Shown here piece by piece: positions 40,205-49,130 of a stretch of 64,000 bases of DNA; the first letter of the stretch is position 1, and the number at the start of each line of letters is the position of its first letter. The notes under the pieces were generated by a model. The model saw only the letters and a list, made by a program, of their open reading frames with translations. It was not told where the DNA came from and did no database searches. The translations under genes and the position numbers were made by a program. The stretch comes from Fusibacter bizertensis (GTDB taxonomy: Bacteria > Bacillota > Clostridia > Peptostreptococcales > Acidaminobacteraceae), in NCBI RefSeq assembly GCF_029914245.1, contig NZ_JARYZI010000004.1:186001-250000 (forward strand), given 5' to 3'.

Positions 40205-41344
40205 TTATTTATTTAGTTTCATTCCGATTTTAAGCAATCTACATAAATTTTCAATGGATTCTTTAATACGCTTTTCTGCATTTAATGTTAAATCTTCTTC
40301 TGAAATCACACCCGCGATGGTCGAGACGATAGCATTAATTCCGTGATCATAAACTACTTTTGATTGATCTCCTTCAGTACCAACAAGTGCAATAACCTCA
40401 ACGTTAAAGTCGAGACATCTACCAGCTACACCTACAGGGACTTTACCATATATAGATTGAGCATCGATCTTTCCTTCACCTGTAATCACCAAATCCGCAT
40501 TTGAGACCATAGAGTCAAAGGAAACCAAATCTAAGATTACTTCAATACCTGGTTTAAGCTTTGCACCTAAAAAACTTACAAGTGCAGCACCTAATCCACC
40601 GGCTGCTCCTGCACCGTCAATCAAGTCAACATCTATGCCTACTGTTTCTAGTAAGATTTTTTTATAGTTAACCATTCCCGCTTCAAGTTCCAATAAAGTT
40701 TTATCATTTGCACCCTTTTGAGGACCATAAATCATCGTTGCACCTTTTGGACCAGTCAAAGGATTACTCACATCACACATTACCGTAATTGGTATTTTTT
40801 TTAATTCTTCAGGAATACCTGAGGCATCAATTCTACGAATCCTTTTGAGAATTTGACCACCCTGCTCTAAGATTTCACCACTTTCATCAAAAAATCTTAC
40901 CCCCAAAGCTTGAAGCATACCAGTACCACCATCATTGGTTGCACTACCACCGATTCCTATGATGATTTCATCTGTATCATGTTTTAATACTTCCAAAATC
41001 ATCTCACCGACACCATAAGTCGAGGTTAATAATGGCATTCTTTCTTTTGAACTTATCTTGGTAATACCAGAAGACTCAGCCATCTCTATAATTGCAGTTC
41101 GGCCACACATGCCAAATGAAGCTTCAATCAATCGACCTAGAGAATCACGGACAAGAGCCAAGTGTTTTTCTCCCCTTAACGCGCTCACAATAGAATCTAC
41201 AGTTCCCTCTCCACCATCAGCTATTGGCACTTCATCAAAAGTCACATCATCAAAATGATGTTCAAATCCTTCTCGAATATAATGAATCACTTGCTCTGAT
41301 GAAAATGTCCCTTTAAAAGAATCTGGAATTAATATGATGTGCAT
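40205..41344 (-). CDS. Glycerate kinase (GlxK/GarK type)
   Basis: A 379-residue kinase of glycerate kinase family 1, with the family start IILIPDSFKGTFSSEQV, the block PIADGGEGTVDSIV (about 42-55), GIGGSATNDGGTGMLQALG (about 129-147) and DLVITGEGKIDAQSIYGK. It phosphorylates D-glycerate, in this family usually to 2-phosphoglycerate. It lies between the GntR regulator and the dehydrogenase. GGAG precedes the ATG. Complete. Confidence 0.93.
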   Translation of the reverse strand: MHIILIPDSFKGTFSSEQVIHYIREGFEHHFDDVTFDEVPIADGGEGTVDSIVSALRGEKHLALVRDSLGRLIEASFGMCGRTAIIEMAESSGITKISSKERMPLLTSTYGVGEMILEVLKHDTDEIIIGIGGSATNDGGTGMLQALGVRFFDESGEILEQGGQILKRIRRIDASGIPEELKKIPITVMCDVSNPLTGPKGATMIYGPQKGANDKTLLELEAGMVNYKKILLETVGIDVDLIDGAGAAGGLGAALVSFLGAKLKPGIEVILDLVSFDSMVSNADLVITGEGKIDAQSIYGKVPVGVAGRCLDFNVEVIALVGTEGDQSKVVYDHGINAIVSTIAGVISEEDLTLNAEKRIKESIENLCRLLKIGMKLNK

Positions 41345-41370
41345 GCCGTTCTCCTATTTATCAATATTAT

Positions 41371-42081
41371 CTACTCTGACCAATTATCTTTCCATTCACT
41401 AAGTGTATCTTCAATGATATTTATGATACAATCTTTATCCTTTCTCTCCAAAGCACTGATAATCCGTTCATGATTTATGATGCTTCGTTCAATTCCGTTT
41501 TTTTGACTAATCGACTTCCCAATATACTCTGGAATAAATTGCATAATTGTTAAGCCAACTCTTTGAATAAGCGGATTGGCAGTCATTTCGAGTAAAGTCT
41601 GATGGAAAAGTAAGTCTTGCTTAACATAAAAATCTACGGATTCAATATGGTCTTTCTCCCATCTTTCTCTTGTTAAGTCTACTAGTGCTTTAAGTTCAAT
41701 TAATTGATTACTTGTAATCTTATCCATTGCAGAAAAGATAATCATACTTTCAAACATGACTCTAAACTCATATATATCGCTCGCTGATTTCGGCTCAATG
41801 ATAAGAGAAAATATCAAGGGGTCAAAAAAACTAGGGCTTACTTTTGATGCTACAAAAGTGCCTCTACCCCGTTGGATTTCTAAGATGCCAATCGCACTTA
41901 AAATTTTAATTGCTTCTCTAATAGAATTGCGACTTACACCCAATTTTTCTGCTAGTTCAGTTTCTGTAGGAATTTTATCTCCTGCAGTATACTCTTTGTT
42001 TATAATTAATGAGGATATTTGGTTGACAACATTTCCTACTACCGACTGAGAATCAATCTTATCAAATTGTAATGGGTTCAT
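41371..42081 (-). CDS. GntR-family regulator, FadR/FCD type
   Basis: A 236-residue regulator. The winged helix is at about 15-75 (PTETELAEKLGVSRNSIREA and IQRGRGTFVA). The all-alpha FCD effector domain is at about 95-230, with metal/carboxylate-site residues including FHQTLLEMTANP and the His in NHERIISAL. FCD proteins usually sense organic acids. Encoded in the catabolic cluster, it is the prime candidate for binding the palindromes at 47866-47883, 47929-47949 or 49082-49099. Confidence 0.92.
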   Translation of the reverse strand: MNPLQFDKIDSQSVVGNVVNQISSLIINKEYTAGDKIPTETELAEKLGVSRNSIREAIKILSAIGILEIQRGRGTFVASKVSPSFFDPLIFSLIIEPKSASDIYEFRVMFESMIIFSAMDKITSNQLIELKALVDLTRERWEKDHIESVDFYVKQDLLFHQTLLEMTANPLIQRVGLTIMQFIPEYIGKSISQKNGIERSIINHERIISALERKDKDCIINIIEDTLSEWKDNWSE

Positions 42082-42121
42082 TATTTTCGCCTCTCTATAT
42101 TAATTTTTAATTCACCCTTTA

Positions 42122-43621
42122 TTATACTTTACTTTTCACTTGTTTTCTATTATCAAAAATTTGTTTTGCTATTGTCAAGACTATTAAAATTAAAAATATG
42201 AGTGCGATAGGTCTAGTGAAAAATGATGAGAAGCTACCATTGTGTGCTATTAATGACCTTCTAAAAGTTTCATCTATCATTCCGCCTAGTATAAGTCCTA
42301 AGACTATAGGTGCTGGCGAATAAGCCATTTTAGACAAAAAGAATCCTAACACGCCAAATATAAATACCATTGTCAAATCGAACATTGAAAGACCAATGGC
42401 AAATGAACCAATAACAGATAATGCAGCAACAATAGGCATTAAATATACTTTGGGAACTTTCAGAATTTTAGTCATTGGCTTTGCTAAAATCACTCCTACG
42501 ACCCATAATGCCACTACTGCTAATAAAATCAGAGCTGCAATTTGACTAATAAAGCCAGGTGATTCAATATTGATCATTGGACCTGGTCGAATACCATGAA
42601 GCGTGAGTGCGCCTAATAAAACTGCTGCTGGAGGACTTCCTGGTACACCTAGTGTTAAGAGTGGGATCGTAGCGCCTCCAATTGCTGCATTATTTCCTAC
42701 TTCTGGTGCAATTGCGCCTTCATATGACCCTTTACCATATTTTTCTTTTTCTTTGCTGGTTTTTTTGGCAGTATCATATGATACCCAAGCAGCCACATCT
42801 TCACCAACGCCAGGTAGGGCACCAAGGCCTAAACCAATTAAAGCAGATTGCACAATAACTCTAAATTTCTTAATGACAGTCATTAAGACGTTGACTTTCT
42901 CAGTTGAAATATCTTTTGCCTCTGTTACTTCTAATGGATCATCGTTAGAAAAAGCTTTTATGACTTCTGGTATTGCGTAAAATCCAATCATTGCTGGAAT
43001 AACTGAAATACCGGATAAGAGATTTGGATTTCCAAATGTAAATCTTGCAACGCCTTCTATATTATCAATCTTTACAAATGCGATAGATAGTCCAATTAAT
43101 CCGCCAATCCATCCTTTTATGCTTAAATCTTCTGCAGCAATAGAACCACATATTAAAACACCAAATAATGCAAGTACAAAAAACTCAGTAGATTGAAACT
43201 GTAATGCAATTTTTGTCAATGGTGGTGCCAACAAAGCGAGTGCTAATACACCTATAAGCGTACCAATAATCGATGCTAAACGCGTTACTTTGATTGCTGT
43301 TTCCGCTTTACCTTGCAAAGCCAATTGATGACCATCTAATGCAGTTGCAGCTGCAGATGCAGTTCCTGGAATATTGAGTAGAATTGCTGATATACTTCCG
43401 CCATAAATTCCTCCTACATATACACCCATCAATATGGTGAAAGTATATTCTAATGGCACATTATAGGTTAATCCTGTAAGCAATGCAATCCCCATTGTAG
43501 CTGTTAAACCAGGCAGTGCACCTATAATTACGCCAAGAGCTGTAGATCCTAACATAAGCAATATGACATTTATGCTCAACAAATCAATAAATGCGCTGAT
43601 AAATGAAGCCAAGTTTTCCAT
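42122..43621 (-). CDS. tctA: Tripartite tricarboxylate transporter large permease
   Basis: A 499-residue membrane protein with about eleven to twelve helices. Family signatures are GALPGLTATMGIALL near residue 35, GVYVGGIYGGSISAILLNIP and GLGALPGVGEDVAAWVSY. It uses an ion gradient to import a carboxylate delivered by the TctC protein. The ATG at 43621 has GGAG; an earlier start at 43702 would overlap tctB. It lies 15 bp downstream of tctB. The substrate could be a glycerate-like or other hydroxy acid, given the enzymes nearby. Confidence 0.92.
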   Translation of the reverse strand: MENLASFISAFIDLLSINVILLMLGSTALGVIIGALPGLTATMGIALLTGLTYNVPLEYTFTILMGVYVGGIYGGSISAILLNIPGTASAAATALDGHQLALQGKAETAIKVTRLASIIGTLIGVLALALLAPPLTKIALQFQSTEFFVLALFGVLICGSIAAEDLSIKGWIGGLIGLSIAFVKIDNIEGVARFTFGNPNLLSGISVIPAMIGFYAIPEVIKAFSNDDPLEVTEAKDISTEKVNVLMTVIKKFRVIVQSALIGLGLGALPGVGEDVAAWVSYDTAKKTSKEKEKYGKGSYEGAIAPEVGNNAAIGGATIPLLTLGVPGSPPAAVLLGALTLHGIRPGPMINIESPGFISQIAALILLAVVALWVVGVILAKPMTKILKVPKVYLMPIVAALSVIGSFAIGLSMFDLTMVFIFGVLGFFLSKMAYSPAPIVLGLILGGMIDETFRRSLIAHNGSFSSFFTRPIALIFLILIVLTIAKQIFDNRKQVKSKV

Positions 43622-43635
43622 GATTTGCTCCTTTC

Positions 43636-44139
43636 TTAAGGTAATGGTATCATTGCCAATTGACCAAAGCCATATGTCAACATTCCTGTGGCGATAATAC
43701 AAATAACGATTGTTTTTATGATGCTTTTTATATCTTTCTTGTTAAAAATAATCATAAACGTGAACAAAAAAATAAAAGTTGAAAACTCATATCTTAACCA
43801 TGTTATTGGTAGTAAAATAAAAATATACATGGCTAATAATCCAATTATTATAAATGATACCTTAAATTCTTTACTTTTGATTAGTTTCTTTGCATTATCC
43901 ATAGTCAAAAAGCTAAAATCAGCACCATCTTTAAAAGCTGTTCTCATCAAAGAAATGGCGCATAAAAAGGTAAATGTGGCGACTATTGTGGGAAACAACC
44001 CCGCTGATTGATACCACATTCTCCCTTTTGAAAGTGTCTTCAACACCAGGTTAACTGACATAACAAACATTCCGATTGAGTAAATCAGTAGCACAACACT
44101 TGTGATTAGATCAGCACGTCTCATTGCCTTCTTTTCCAT
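43636..44139 (-). CDS. tctB: Tripartite tricarboxylate transporter small permease
   Basis: A 167-residue protein with four helices, the usual length and topology of TctB. It partners with TctA and TctC. GGGGG lies 7 bp before the ATG at 44139. A strong stem-loop precedes it and separates it from tctC, consistent with lower expression of the membrane subunits. Confidence 0.85.
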   Translation of the reverse strand: MEKKAMRRADLITSVVLLIYSIGMFVMSVNLVLKTLSKGRMWYQSAGLFPTIVATFTFLCAISLMRTAFKDGADFSFLTMDNAKKLIKSKEFKVSFIIIGLLAMYIFILLPITWLRYEFSTFIFLFTFMIIFNKKDIKSIIKTIVICIIATGMLTYGFGQLAMIPLP

Positions 44140-44181
44140 AATTAATCCCCCTGTAATTTTCAAAACTAAGTTGTAGTGAGG

Positions 44182-44219
44182 AGAACCGAGAGAAGAAGCA
44201 CGATTCTTCTCTCGGTTCT
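44182..44219 (-). other. Intercistronic stem-loop between tctC and tctB
   Basis: AGAACCGAGAGAAGAA pairs perfectly with TTCTTCTCTCGGTTCT around a 6-base loop. No T-run follows on the transcribed strand, so I read it as an mRNA-stabilising or attenuating hairpin, as in the galactoside operon at 8711-8733. Confidence 0.65.
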
Positions 44220-44231
44220 TTAGGATTTATA

Positions 44232-45323
44232 CTAAGGTCTAGGAATGTTAAATTCTTCAGGACTATATTCAGTTAGGCCCATATCATTTAATATCCAACT
44301 CATAGTACTTTGTGCTTTGGCAGCAACTGCACTTGCCTCTTCGCCTGTTAAATTATAAATAACAGCATACTGTGAAGTTGCAAAATCTTGAATTTCTTGA
44401 CTTGCCATTGCTACTTTAAATGCTTCTTCAAATTTTGCAATAATTGCTGCATCAGTATCCGCAGGTAGCATAAAACCAATCCATTGATTTAATGGTAAAT
44501 ACTTTTCTAAAGATGGAATTGAAGTAATTACACTTGGAATAATACCATGACCTGTCATATCATAATCTGTTGTTTGAATAGTTGTGAGTGGAATTAAATC
44601 TCCAGATTTAATGAAATCAGCCACTTCGCCTGCTGAAGCAACTACAAGTGCAGTTTCACCTGAAACACAAGCTGTGATTGCTGGTCTTGAGCCATCATAA
44701 GTTACATTACCTAGCGGAACATCTCCATATGAATTAAATAAATTTGCTAGGATAAACCATAAGCCACCAGCAGTTGATGCAACCTTAATCTCATTTGGTT
44801 TTGTTTTTGCCATGTCCATTAAGTCAGCCATTGAAGTTATTCCTGCGTTTTTATTAGCAAGCAATAATCCAGGGGAACCACCAGCGATATAATAAACAAA
44901 ATCATCAGTCGTTTGTTTCATTCCTGTCATAACAGGTACTAGCAATGGCGTTTCAGAAGTACCCAACATCGTATAGCCATCATGTTTAGCTTCCCAAACA
45001 TAAGCTTGACCTGTACCACCTGGTCCCCCACCAGTCATGTTGTTTACCAATATTTTTACACCAAGAGGTGCTTCCATCGCTGCAGAAAGCGCACGATTCC
45101 ATGAATCTGTACCGCCACCAGCACCAAAAGGAACAATATTATTAATCGGTCTTTCTGGAAAATTTGTTTTTGATTCTGTTGTTACTGCAGTTGCCGAAGT
45201 TTCACCAACAGCTACTTCTGAGTTAGTCGTTTCATTTGTTTCTTCCTTCGCACATCCCACAACAGTTAAAGACATCATCATAACCATTGCAAACACAAGT
45301 ACCATAGAAATAACTCTTTTCAT
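44232..45323 (-). CDS. tctC: Tripartite tricarboxylate transporter binding lipoprotein
   Basis: A 363-residue Bug/TctC-family binding protein. The signal peptide ends with the lipobox VVGC (Cys24), so it is membrane-anchored. A Thr/Glu-rich linker precedes the fold, which shows FPERPINNIVPFGAGGGTD (about 53-71), the NNMTGGGPGGTG loop and the domain-2 GGSPGLLLAN segment. It determines the substrate, a carboxylate, delivered to TctBA. GGAGG precedes the ATG. Confidence 0.92.
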   Translation of the reverse strand: MKRVISMVLVFAMVMMMSLTVVGCAKEETNETTNSEVAVGETSATAVTTESKTNFPERPINNIVPFGAGGGTDSWNRALSAAMEAPLGVKILVNNMTGGGPGGTGQAYVWEAKHDGYTMLGTSETPLLVPVMTGMKQTTDDFVYYIAGGSPGLLLANKNAGITSMADLMDMAKTKPNEIKVASTAGGLWFILANLFNSYGDVPLGNVTYDGSRPAITACVSGETALVVASAGEVADFIKSGDLIPLTTIQTTDYDMTGHGIIPSVITSIPSLEKYLPLNQWIGFMLPADTDAAIIAKFEEAFKVAMASQEIQDFATSQYAVIYNLTGEEASAVAAKAQSTMSWILNDMGLTEYSPEEFNIPRP

Positions 45324-45396
45324 CTTTTAACTCCTCCTAATTTTTCTCCCTTATCACAAAATCCCTTCTATAAACTCATGTTCAATTAGATAATTA

Positions 45397-46059
45397 TTAT
45401 CCTAATTGTAACACACGTTTAACTTCTTCAAACCCAGATTTTCCAATTTTCAGTACTGGAACTCCTGGATCGTCATGCACAACTCTACTCATAGATATTT
45501 GTGCAAAAACAACAACATCAACTTCTTTAGCAAGTTCTTTTAAAGCATCACTTACCATTTGATCATGCAATTCTCTTTCCCCATTACATAAGATATCAAA
45601 AGCGCCATCAACAACTTTAATTGTCGCATCAATTTTTTTTCCTTGAGCCAATGCTTCTTCTTCTAGTAAACGAAGTGTCGCAATTGGACTTGTTGGCAAC
45701 GTTGCTAAAATTCCGATTTTCGTCCCAGTAGTAACTGCAATTTTAGCGACGGGTTCATCAATGTTAAAAATCGGAATATTAACAAATTTTCTCGCATATT
45801 TTGCTGCTTCATTGACTGAAGTACAAGTAACCATAACACAATCTGCACCATTTGATTCAGCTGCTTGTGCATAACTTAATATTCTTCTAGCAACTTTTTC
45901 ATTCAACTTGCCTTCTTTTAGTGTGTCCGGTAACAAACTATCATCAGCGATATTGAAAATTTCAACATCTGGGTTTTCTGATAAAAAAGGAACTGCAAAC
46001 GGTGTATAGATCATATCCATAAATTGATTGATGGTATTGATTAAATAAACTTTCTTCAT
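45397..46059 (-). CDS. Asp/Glu/hydantoin racemase-family protein
   Basis: A 220-residue protein of the two-Cys racemase superfamily. The first catalytic Cys is in VMVTCTSVNEAA (about 77-88). At the second position, near residue 180, the sequence reads VVFAQISMSRVV, with Gln/Ser where a Cys is expected, so it may not racemise. GGAGG fits the ATG at 46059. It lies between the transketolase and transporter genes. A role as decarboxylase, isomerase or lyase of the imported acid, as in some family members, is open. Confidence 0.82.
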   Translation of the reverse strand: MKKVYLINTINQFMDMIYTPFAVPFLSENPDVEIFNIADDSLLPDTLKEGKLNEKVARRILSYAQAAESNGADCVMVTCTSVNEAAKYARKFVNIPIFNIDEPVAKIAVTTGTKIGILATLPTSPIATLRLLEEEALAQGKKIDATIKVVDGAFDILCNGERELHDQMVSDALKELAKEVDVVVFAQISMSRVVHDDPGVPVLKIGKSGFEEVKRVLQLG

Positions 46060-46074
46060 TTTAATATCCTCCAA

Positions 46075-47001
46075 TTAAATTAACTCTTTTGCGACGCTAA
46101 CGATTTCTGAAAAGTCCATTTTAAATTTTTTCAATAGGTCATGATATGGACCACTTTCACCAAATCGATCGTTTAGTCCAATTTTTCTCATGATTCCAAT
46201 AGGACTTTGAGCTACGATATCAGCTACTGCGCTGCCTAATCCATTGATCACATTATGGTCTTCTACCGTAATGATTTTTTTTGTTTTACTTAGTGTTTTC
46301 AATATCAACGCTTCGTCAATTGGTTTAATCGTATGCATATCAATTAACTCAACAGAAATATTTTCAGCTTCTAAAATTGCAACTGCTTTTAGTGCTTCAT
46401 GCACCATATCTCCATTTGCAATAATCGTTAAATCAGTTCCTTCTTTTAACACTTTTCCTTTACCGATCTCGAAAGGTTCACCGTTTGAATAGTAAAAAGG
46501 CATTGCATCACGCGTAAATCTCATATATACCGGTCCATCCATATTAATCGCTTCTTTGATTAAGGCTTTACACGACTCATAATCTGCAGGCATTATAACC
46601 GTCATATTAGGGATTGTTCTATATATTCCAAAATCCTCAATCGCTTGATGAGTTGGACCATCATTTGCTGGGGTTAAACCGCCATGACTACAAAACACTT
46701 TTACATTTAACTCTGCATAACATGCTGAAGTTCTTATTTGTTCTAACATTCTCATGCTACCAAATACTGCATAAGTACTAACAATTGGTATTTTTCCTAA
46801 TGTTGCCAAACCAGCTGCAACTCCTGCAGCATTTTGCTCAGCAATACCAACATTTATATGTCTTTCTGGGTATTTTTGAGAAAATCCTACCGTTTTCATT
46901 GATTTACCTATATCACAGTCAATTACAAATATCTTTTCATTTTCAGCAGCTATATCAATGATTACATCTCCAAAAGCTTGTCTTGTTGATTCACCACTCA
47001 T
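46075..47001 (-). CDS. Transketolase, C-terminal subunit
   Basis: A 308-residue subunit with the pyrimidine-binding (Transket_pyr) domain and the C-terminal domain. Family segments are NVGIAEQNAAGVAAGLA (about 52-68), with the thiamine-activating Glu, and VKVFCSHGGLTPANDGPTHQ. It needs the N-terminal subunit encoded upstream for TPP binding. GGTGG inside the end of that gene serves as its ribosome site for ATG 47001. Confidence 0.92.
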   Translation of the reverse strand: MSGESTRQAFGDVIIDIAAENEKIFVIDCDIGKSMKTVGFSQKYPERHINVGIAEQNAAGVAAGLATLGKIPIVSTYAVFGSMRMLEQIRTSACYAELNVKVFCSHGGLTPANDGPTHQAIEDFGIYRTIPNMTVIMPADYESCKALIKEAINMDGPVYMRFTRDAMPFYYSNGEPFEIGKGKVLKEGTDLTIIANGDMVHEALKAVAILEAENISVELIDMHTIKPIDEALILKTLSKTKKIITVEDHNVINGLGSAVADIVAQSPIGIMRKIGLNDRFGESGPYHDLLKKFKMDFSEIVSVAKELI

Positions 47002-47002
47002 T

Positions 47003-47827
47003 TTAAATTCCACCTTTCAATTCTTCAATTGCTTTAGCAAATTCTTCTTTATTAGGTGCGACACCATGCCATGATGGTACATTTGCCATAAAAGAGACAC
47101 CTTTTCCTTTTACTGTGTTTGCTAGGATACAAACAGGTTGTTCTTTTACGGACTTCATTTCATTAAACGCTCTTAATATATCCTTCATATCATGGCCATC
47201 ACATTCAATCACGAACCATCCAAATGCTTGCCATTTTCCTGCTATATTGCCAAGTGGCATAATATCCTTGGTAAATCCATCATTTTGAATTCCATTATTA
47301 TCCACTATTGCTATTAAATTATTTAATTTGTATTTTGCAGCCGTTTCAGCTGCTTCCCAAATTTGTCCTTCTTGAATTTCACCATCGCCTAATGCAACAA
47401 ATACTCTGGCAGCATTATTATCATATTTAAGGCCAATTGCCATTCCAACACCGCATGATAATCCTTGACCCAAAGATCCTGAAGTCATATCAACCCCTGG
47501 TACTTTGTTCATATCTGGGTGACCTTGAAGTATAGAACCTAATTTTCTTAAAGTATAAATTTTATCGTAATCAAAATAACCTTTAAGTGCCAAAACAGAA
47601 TATAATACTGGACATGCATGTCCTTTAGAAAGTATAAATCTGTCTCTCTCTCTTAATTTTGGATTACTTGGGTCTATATTCATCTCATCATAATAAAGTG
47701 CTGTCACATAATCCGCAGCAGAAAGCGATCCGCCAGGATGACCAGAGCCAGCTTCATGAATCATCGTAAGAATTGTTTTTCGAAGATCAATTGCTTTTTC
47801 TTCCAAGTTTTTCACTCTGTTTTCCAT
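47003..47827 (-). CDS. Transketolase, N-terminal subunit
   Basis: A 274-residue TPP-pyrophosphate-binding subunit. HEAGSGHPGGSLSAADYVTA (about 24-43), ILSKGHACPVLYSVLA and the GDGE...N motif (ALGDGEIQEGQIWEA; VDNNGIQNDG) are all present. Split transketolases occur in the pentose pathway and in sugar-acid pathways such as apulose-4-phosphate cleavage. Hydroxypyruvate can serve as ketol donor, which would suit the glycerate genes in this cluster. It is the first gene of the operon, with GGAG before the ATG at 47827, and a good promoter and palindrome upstream. Confidence 0.92.
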   Translation of the reverse strand: MENRVKNLEEKAIDLRKTILTMIHEAGSGHPGGSLSAADYVTALYYDEMNIDPSNPKLRERDRFILSKGHACPVLYSVLALKGYFDYDKIYTLRKLGSILQGHPDMNKVPGVDMTSGSLGQGLSCGVGMAIGLKYDNNAARVFVALGDGEIQEGQIWEAAETAAKYKLNNLIAIVDNNGIQNDGFTKDIMPLGNIAGKWQAFGWFVIECDGHDMKDILRAFNEMKSVKEQPVCILANTVKGKGVSFMANVPSWHGVAPNKEEFAKAIEELKGGI

Positions 47828-47865
47828 AAAAATCTCCTTTTGAATTTTAAGACATACAACGTCAT

Positions 47866-47883
47866 ACGTAGGATGTCCTATGT
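47866..47883. promoter_or_regulatory. Operator-like palindrome before the transketolase operon
   Basis: ACGTAGGATGTCCTATGT is an imperfect palindrome identical in 17 of 18 positions to the one before the AEC gene (49082-49099). It lies at the predicted transcription start, just downstream of the -10 box. A partly overlapping GACATACAACGTC (47851-47863) may be a second, weaker site. Binding by the GntR-family protein encoded in the same cluster is inferred. Confidence 0.65.
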
Positions 47884-47888
47884 TTAGA

Positions 47889-47917
47889 ATTATGAACTTC
47901 ACCTTAAAATTTGTCAA
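47889..47917 (-). promoter_or_regulatory. Promoter of the transketolase/TctCBA operon
   Basis: On the minus strand TTGACA (47912-47917), a 17-bp spacer and CATAAT (47889-47894). The first gene starts 62 bp downstream. Confidence 0.7.
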
Positions 47918-47928
47918 GGTGTTGTCAT

Positions 47929-47949
47929 AAAAGTATACTGTATACTTTT
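47929..47949. promoter_or_regulatory. Second palindrome upstream of the promoter
   Basis: AAAAGTATAC-T-GTATACTTTT is a perfect inverted repeat with 10-bp arms. It lies just upstream of the -35 box, a position suited to activation or looping. The GTATAC core is compatible with FCD-type GntR sites, but its arms differ from the TAGGAYGTCCTA sites. Confidence 0.55.
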
Positions 47950-48003
47950 TGATTATTTCGATTATTCACAACCTTTCAAACTGTTATCCCTCTTTTTGAA
48001 CAA

Positions 48004-48052
48004 AAAAAATAGTGTTCAACACGACATACTAGTTGTGTTGATCACTATTTTT
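48004..48052 (-). terminator. Terminator of the AEC carrier gene
   Basis: AAAATAGTG-TT-CAACAC and GTGTTG-AT-CACTATTTT pair with one internal mismatch pair; on the minus strand a run of eight T follows. It separates the AEC gene from the transketolase promoter. Confidence 0.8.
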
Positions 48053-48080
48053 GTTTCATTTTTCTAAACTTTATCAGCTT

Positions 48081-49055
48081 TTAATACATCAAATAACTTA
48101 ACAAGGGAATGATCCAAAGCAAACTGAGAGTTGTAGTCATCCATACTGCATTTGCTAAATCTACATCTAATCGATATAAAGTTGGAGGTACAAGTGATAA
48201 AAAGCCAGAAGGCATACTTGATAGTATCAAAACGACTTTGAGAACTAACCCATCACTATAACTTCCTAAACCAAGGAAATAACAAATTGTAGTAACAATA
48301 ATTGGCGTACATATGCTTTTTATAAACATAAGCATCAGTGCGGGCTTCAAGTATTTACTTATTTTAGTCAGCTTAATATTTAATCCAATGGTAATGAGTA
48401 ATAAATAAGTTGAAATTGGAATAATGACTTGGTTTAATGTTTTGAAATAAGATGGTCTAGGCAAATGACTATAGTTTAATATAAGCCCAACAATAACACT
48501 TGATACTGCAACAACAATAAATATATCACTAAAGAGCTTTCTTAATAAAGATCCTTTCTGATACACTTCATCACTATGCGCTCTTGCAATTGGAAAACCA
48601 ATACCATAATAAATTAATTCTTCAAATAATTTGTAAAGAGGTACTAAGGCATATCCAGTTTCCCCTAAAAATATAAAGGTTATTACACCGCCAATGTTTC
48701 CTATATTGGTAAATCCTCCAGATATAATGAGTGTACCTATTTGAGCATTTGAATATTTCATTTTACTTGCGTATAGCCATGAAAGACTTCCACCAGTAAA
48801 TATCGCGATTATACCAAGCAAAGGCAACAAAATTAATCCAAAATTATCTAATTTTACTTGCCAAAGTGCGCTGATCAATGCTATGGGATTTAAGAACAAT
48901 AAAGCAATCTTCTGAATAACTCTTATAATGTTTTCTTTGCTAAATGTATTATTGAGATTCCCTGTTTTTTTTTGATGTATTAATACATACTGTAATATGT
49001 AGCCCGTTACTAATCCCAAAAGGATAATTAAAAATGAATACAATAATTTATACAT
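48081..49055 (-). CDS. AEC (auxin efflux carrier/malonate) family transporter
   Basis: A 324-residue protein with ten predicted helices, in the usual two groups of five around a hydrophilic loop (about 160-185). GGFTNIGNIGGVITFIFLG (about 113-131) is the conserved first crossing segment. Bacterial AEC proteins carry organic acids such as malate or malonate. An almost identical palindrome before this gene and the transketolase operon puts it in the same regulon, suggesting transport of the substrate or a product. GGAGG precedes the ATG. Confidence 0.86.
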   Translation of the reverse strand: MYKLLYSFLIILLGLVTGYILQYVLIHQKKTGNLNNTFSKENIIRVIQKIALLFLNPIALISALWQVKLDNFGLILLPLLGIIAIFTGGSLSWLYASKMKYSNAQIGTLIISGGFTNIGNIGGVITFIFLGETGYALVPLYKLFEELIYYGIGFPIARAHSDEVYQKGSLLRKLFSDIFIVVAVSSVIVGLILNYSHLPRPSYFKTLNQVIIPISTYLLLITIGLNIKLTKISKYLKPALMLMFIKSICTPIIVTTICYFLGLGSYSDGLVLKVVLILSSMPSGFLSLVPPTLYRLDVDLANAVWMTTTLSLLWIIPLLSYLMY

Positions 49056-49081
49056 AAGATGTCCTCCAAATTCAGAATACC

Positions 49082-49099
49082 ACGTAGGACGTCCTATGT
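49082..49099. promoter_or_regulatory. Operator-like palindrome before the AEC gene
   Basis: ACGTAGGACGTCCTATGT lies 27 bp upstream of the start, just downstream of a TATATA box on the minus strand. Its core TAGGACGTCCTA is a perfect palindrome. It matches the site at 47866-47883 in 17 of 18 positions. Confidence 0.65.
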
Positions 49100-49130
49100 A
49101 TATAAGAGGTTTAAATTTTTTACTTTTTGA

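Noticed and set aside
41756-42049. Plus-strand open frame opposite the GntR gene
   Set aside because: The minus-strand frame encodes a clear winged-helix regulator; the opposite frame has no family features.
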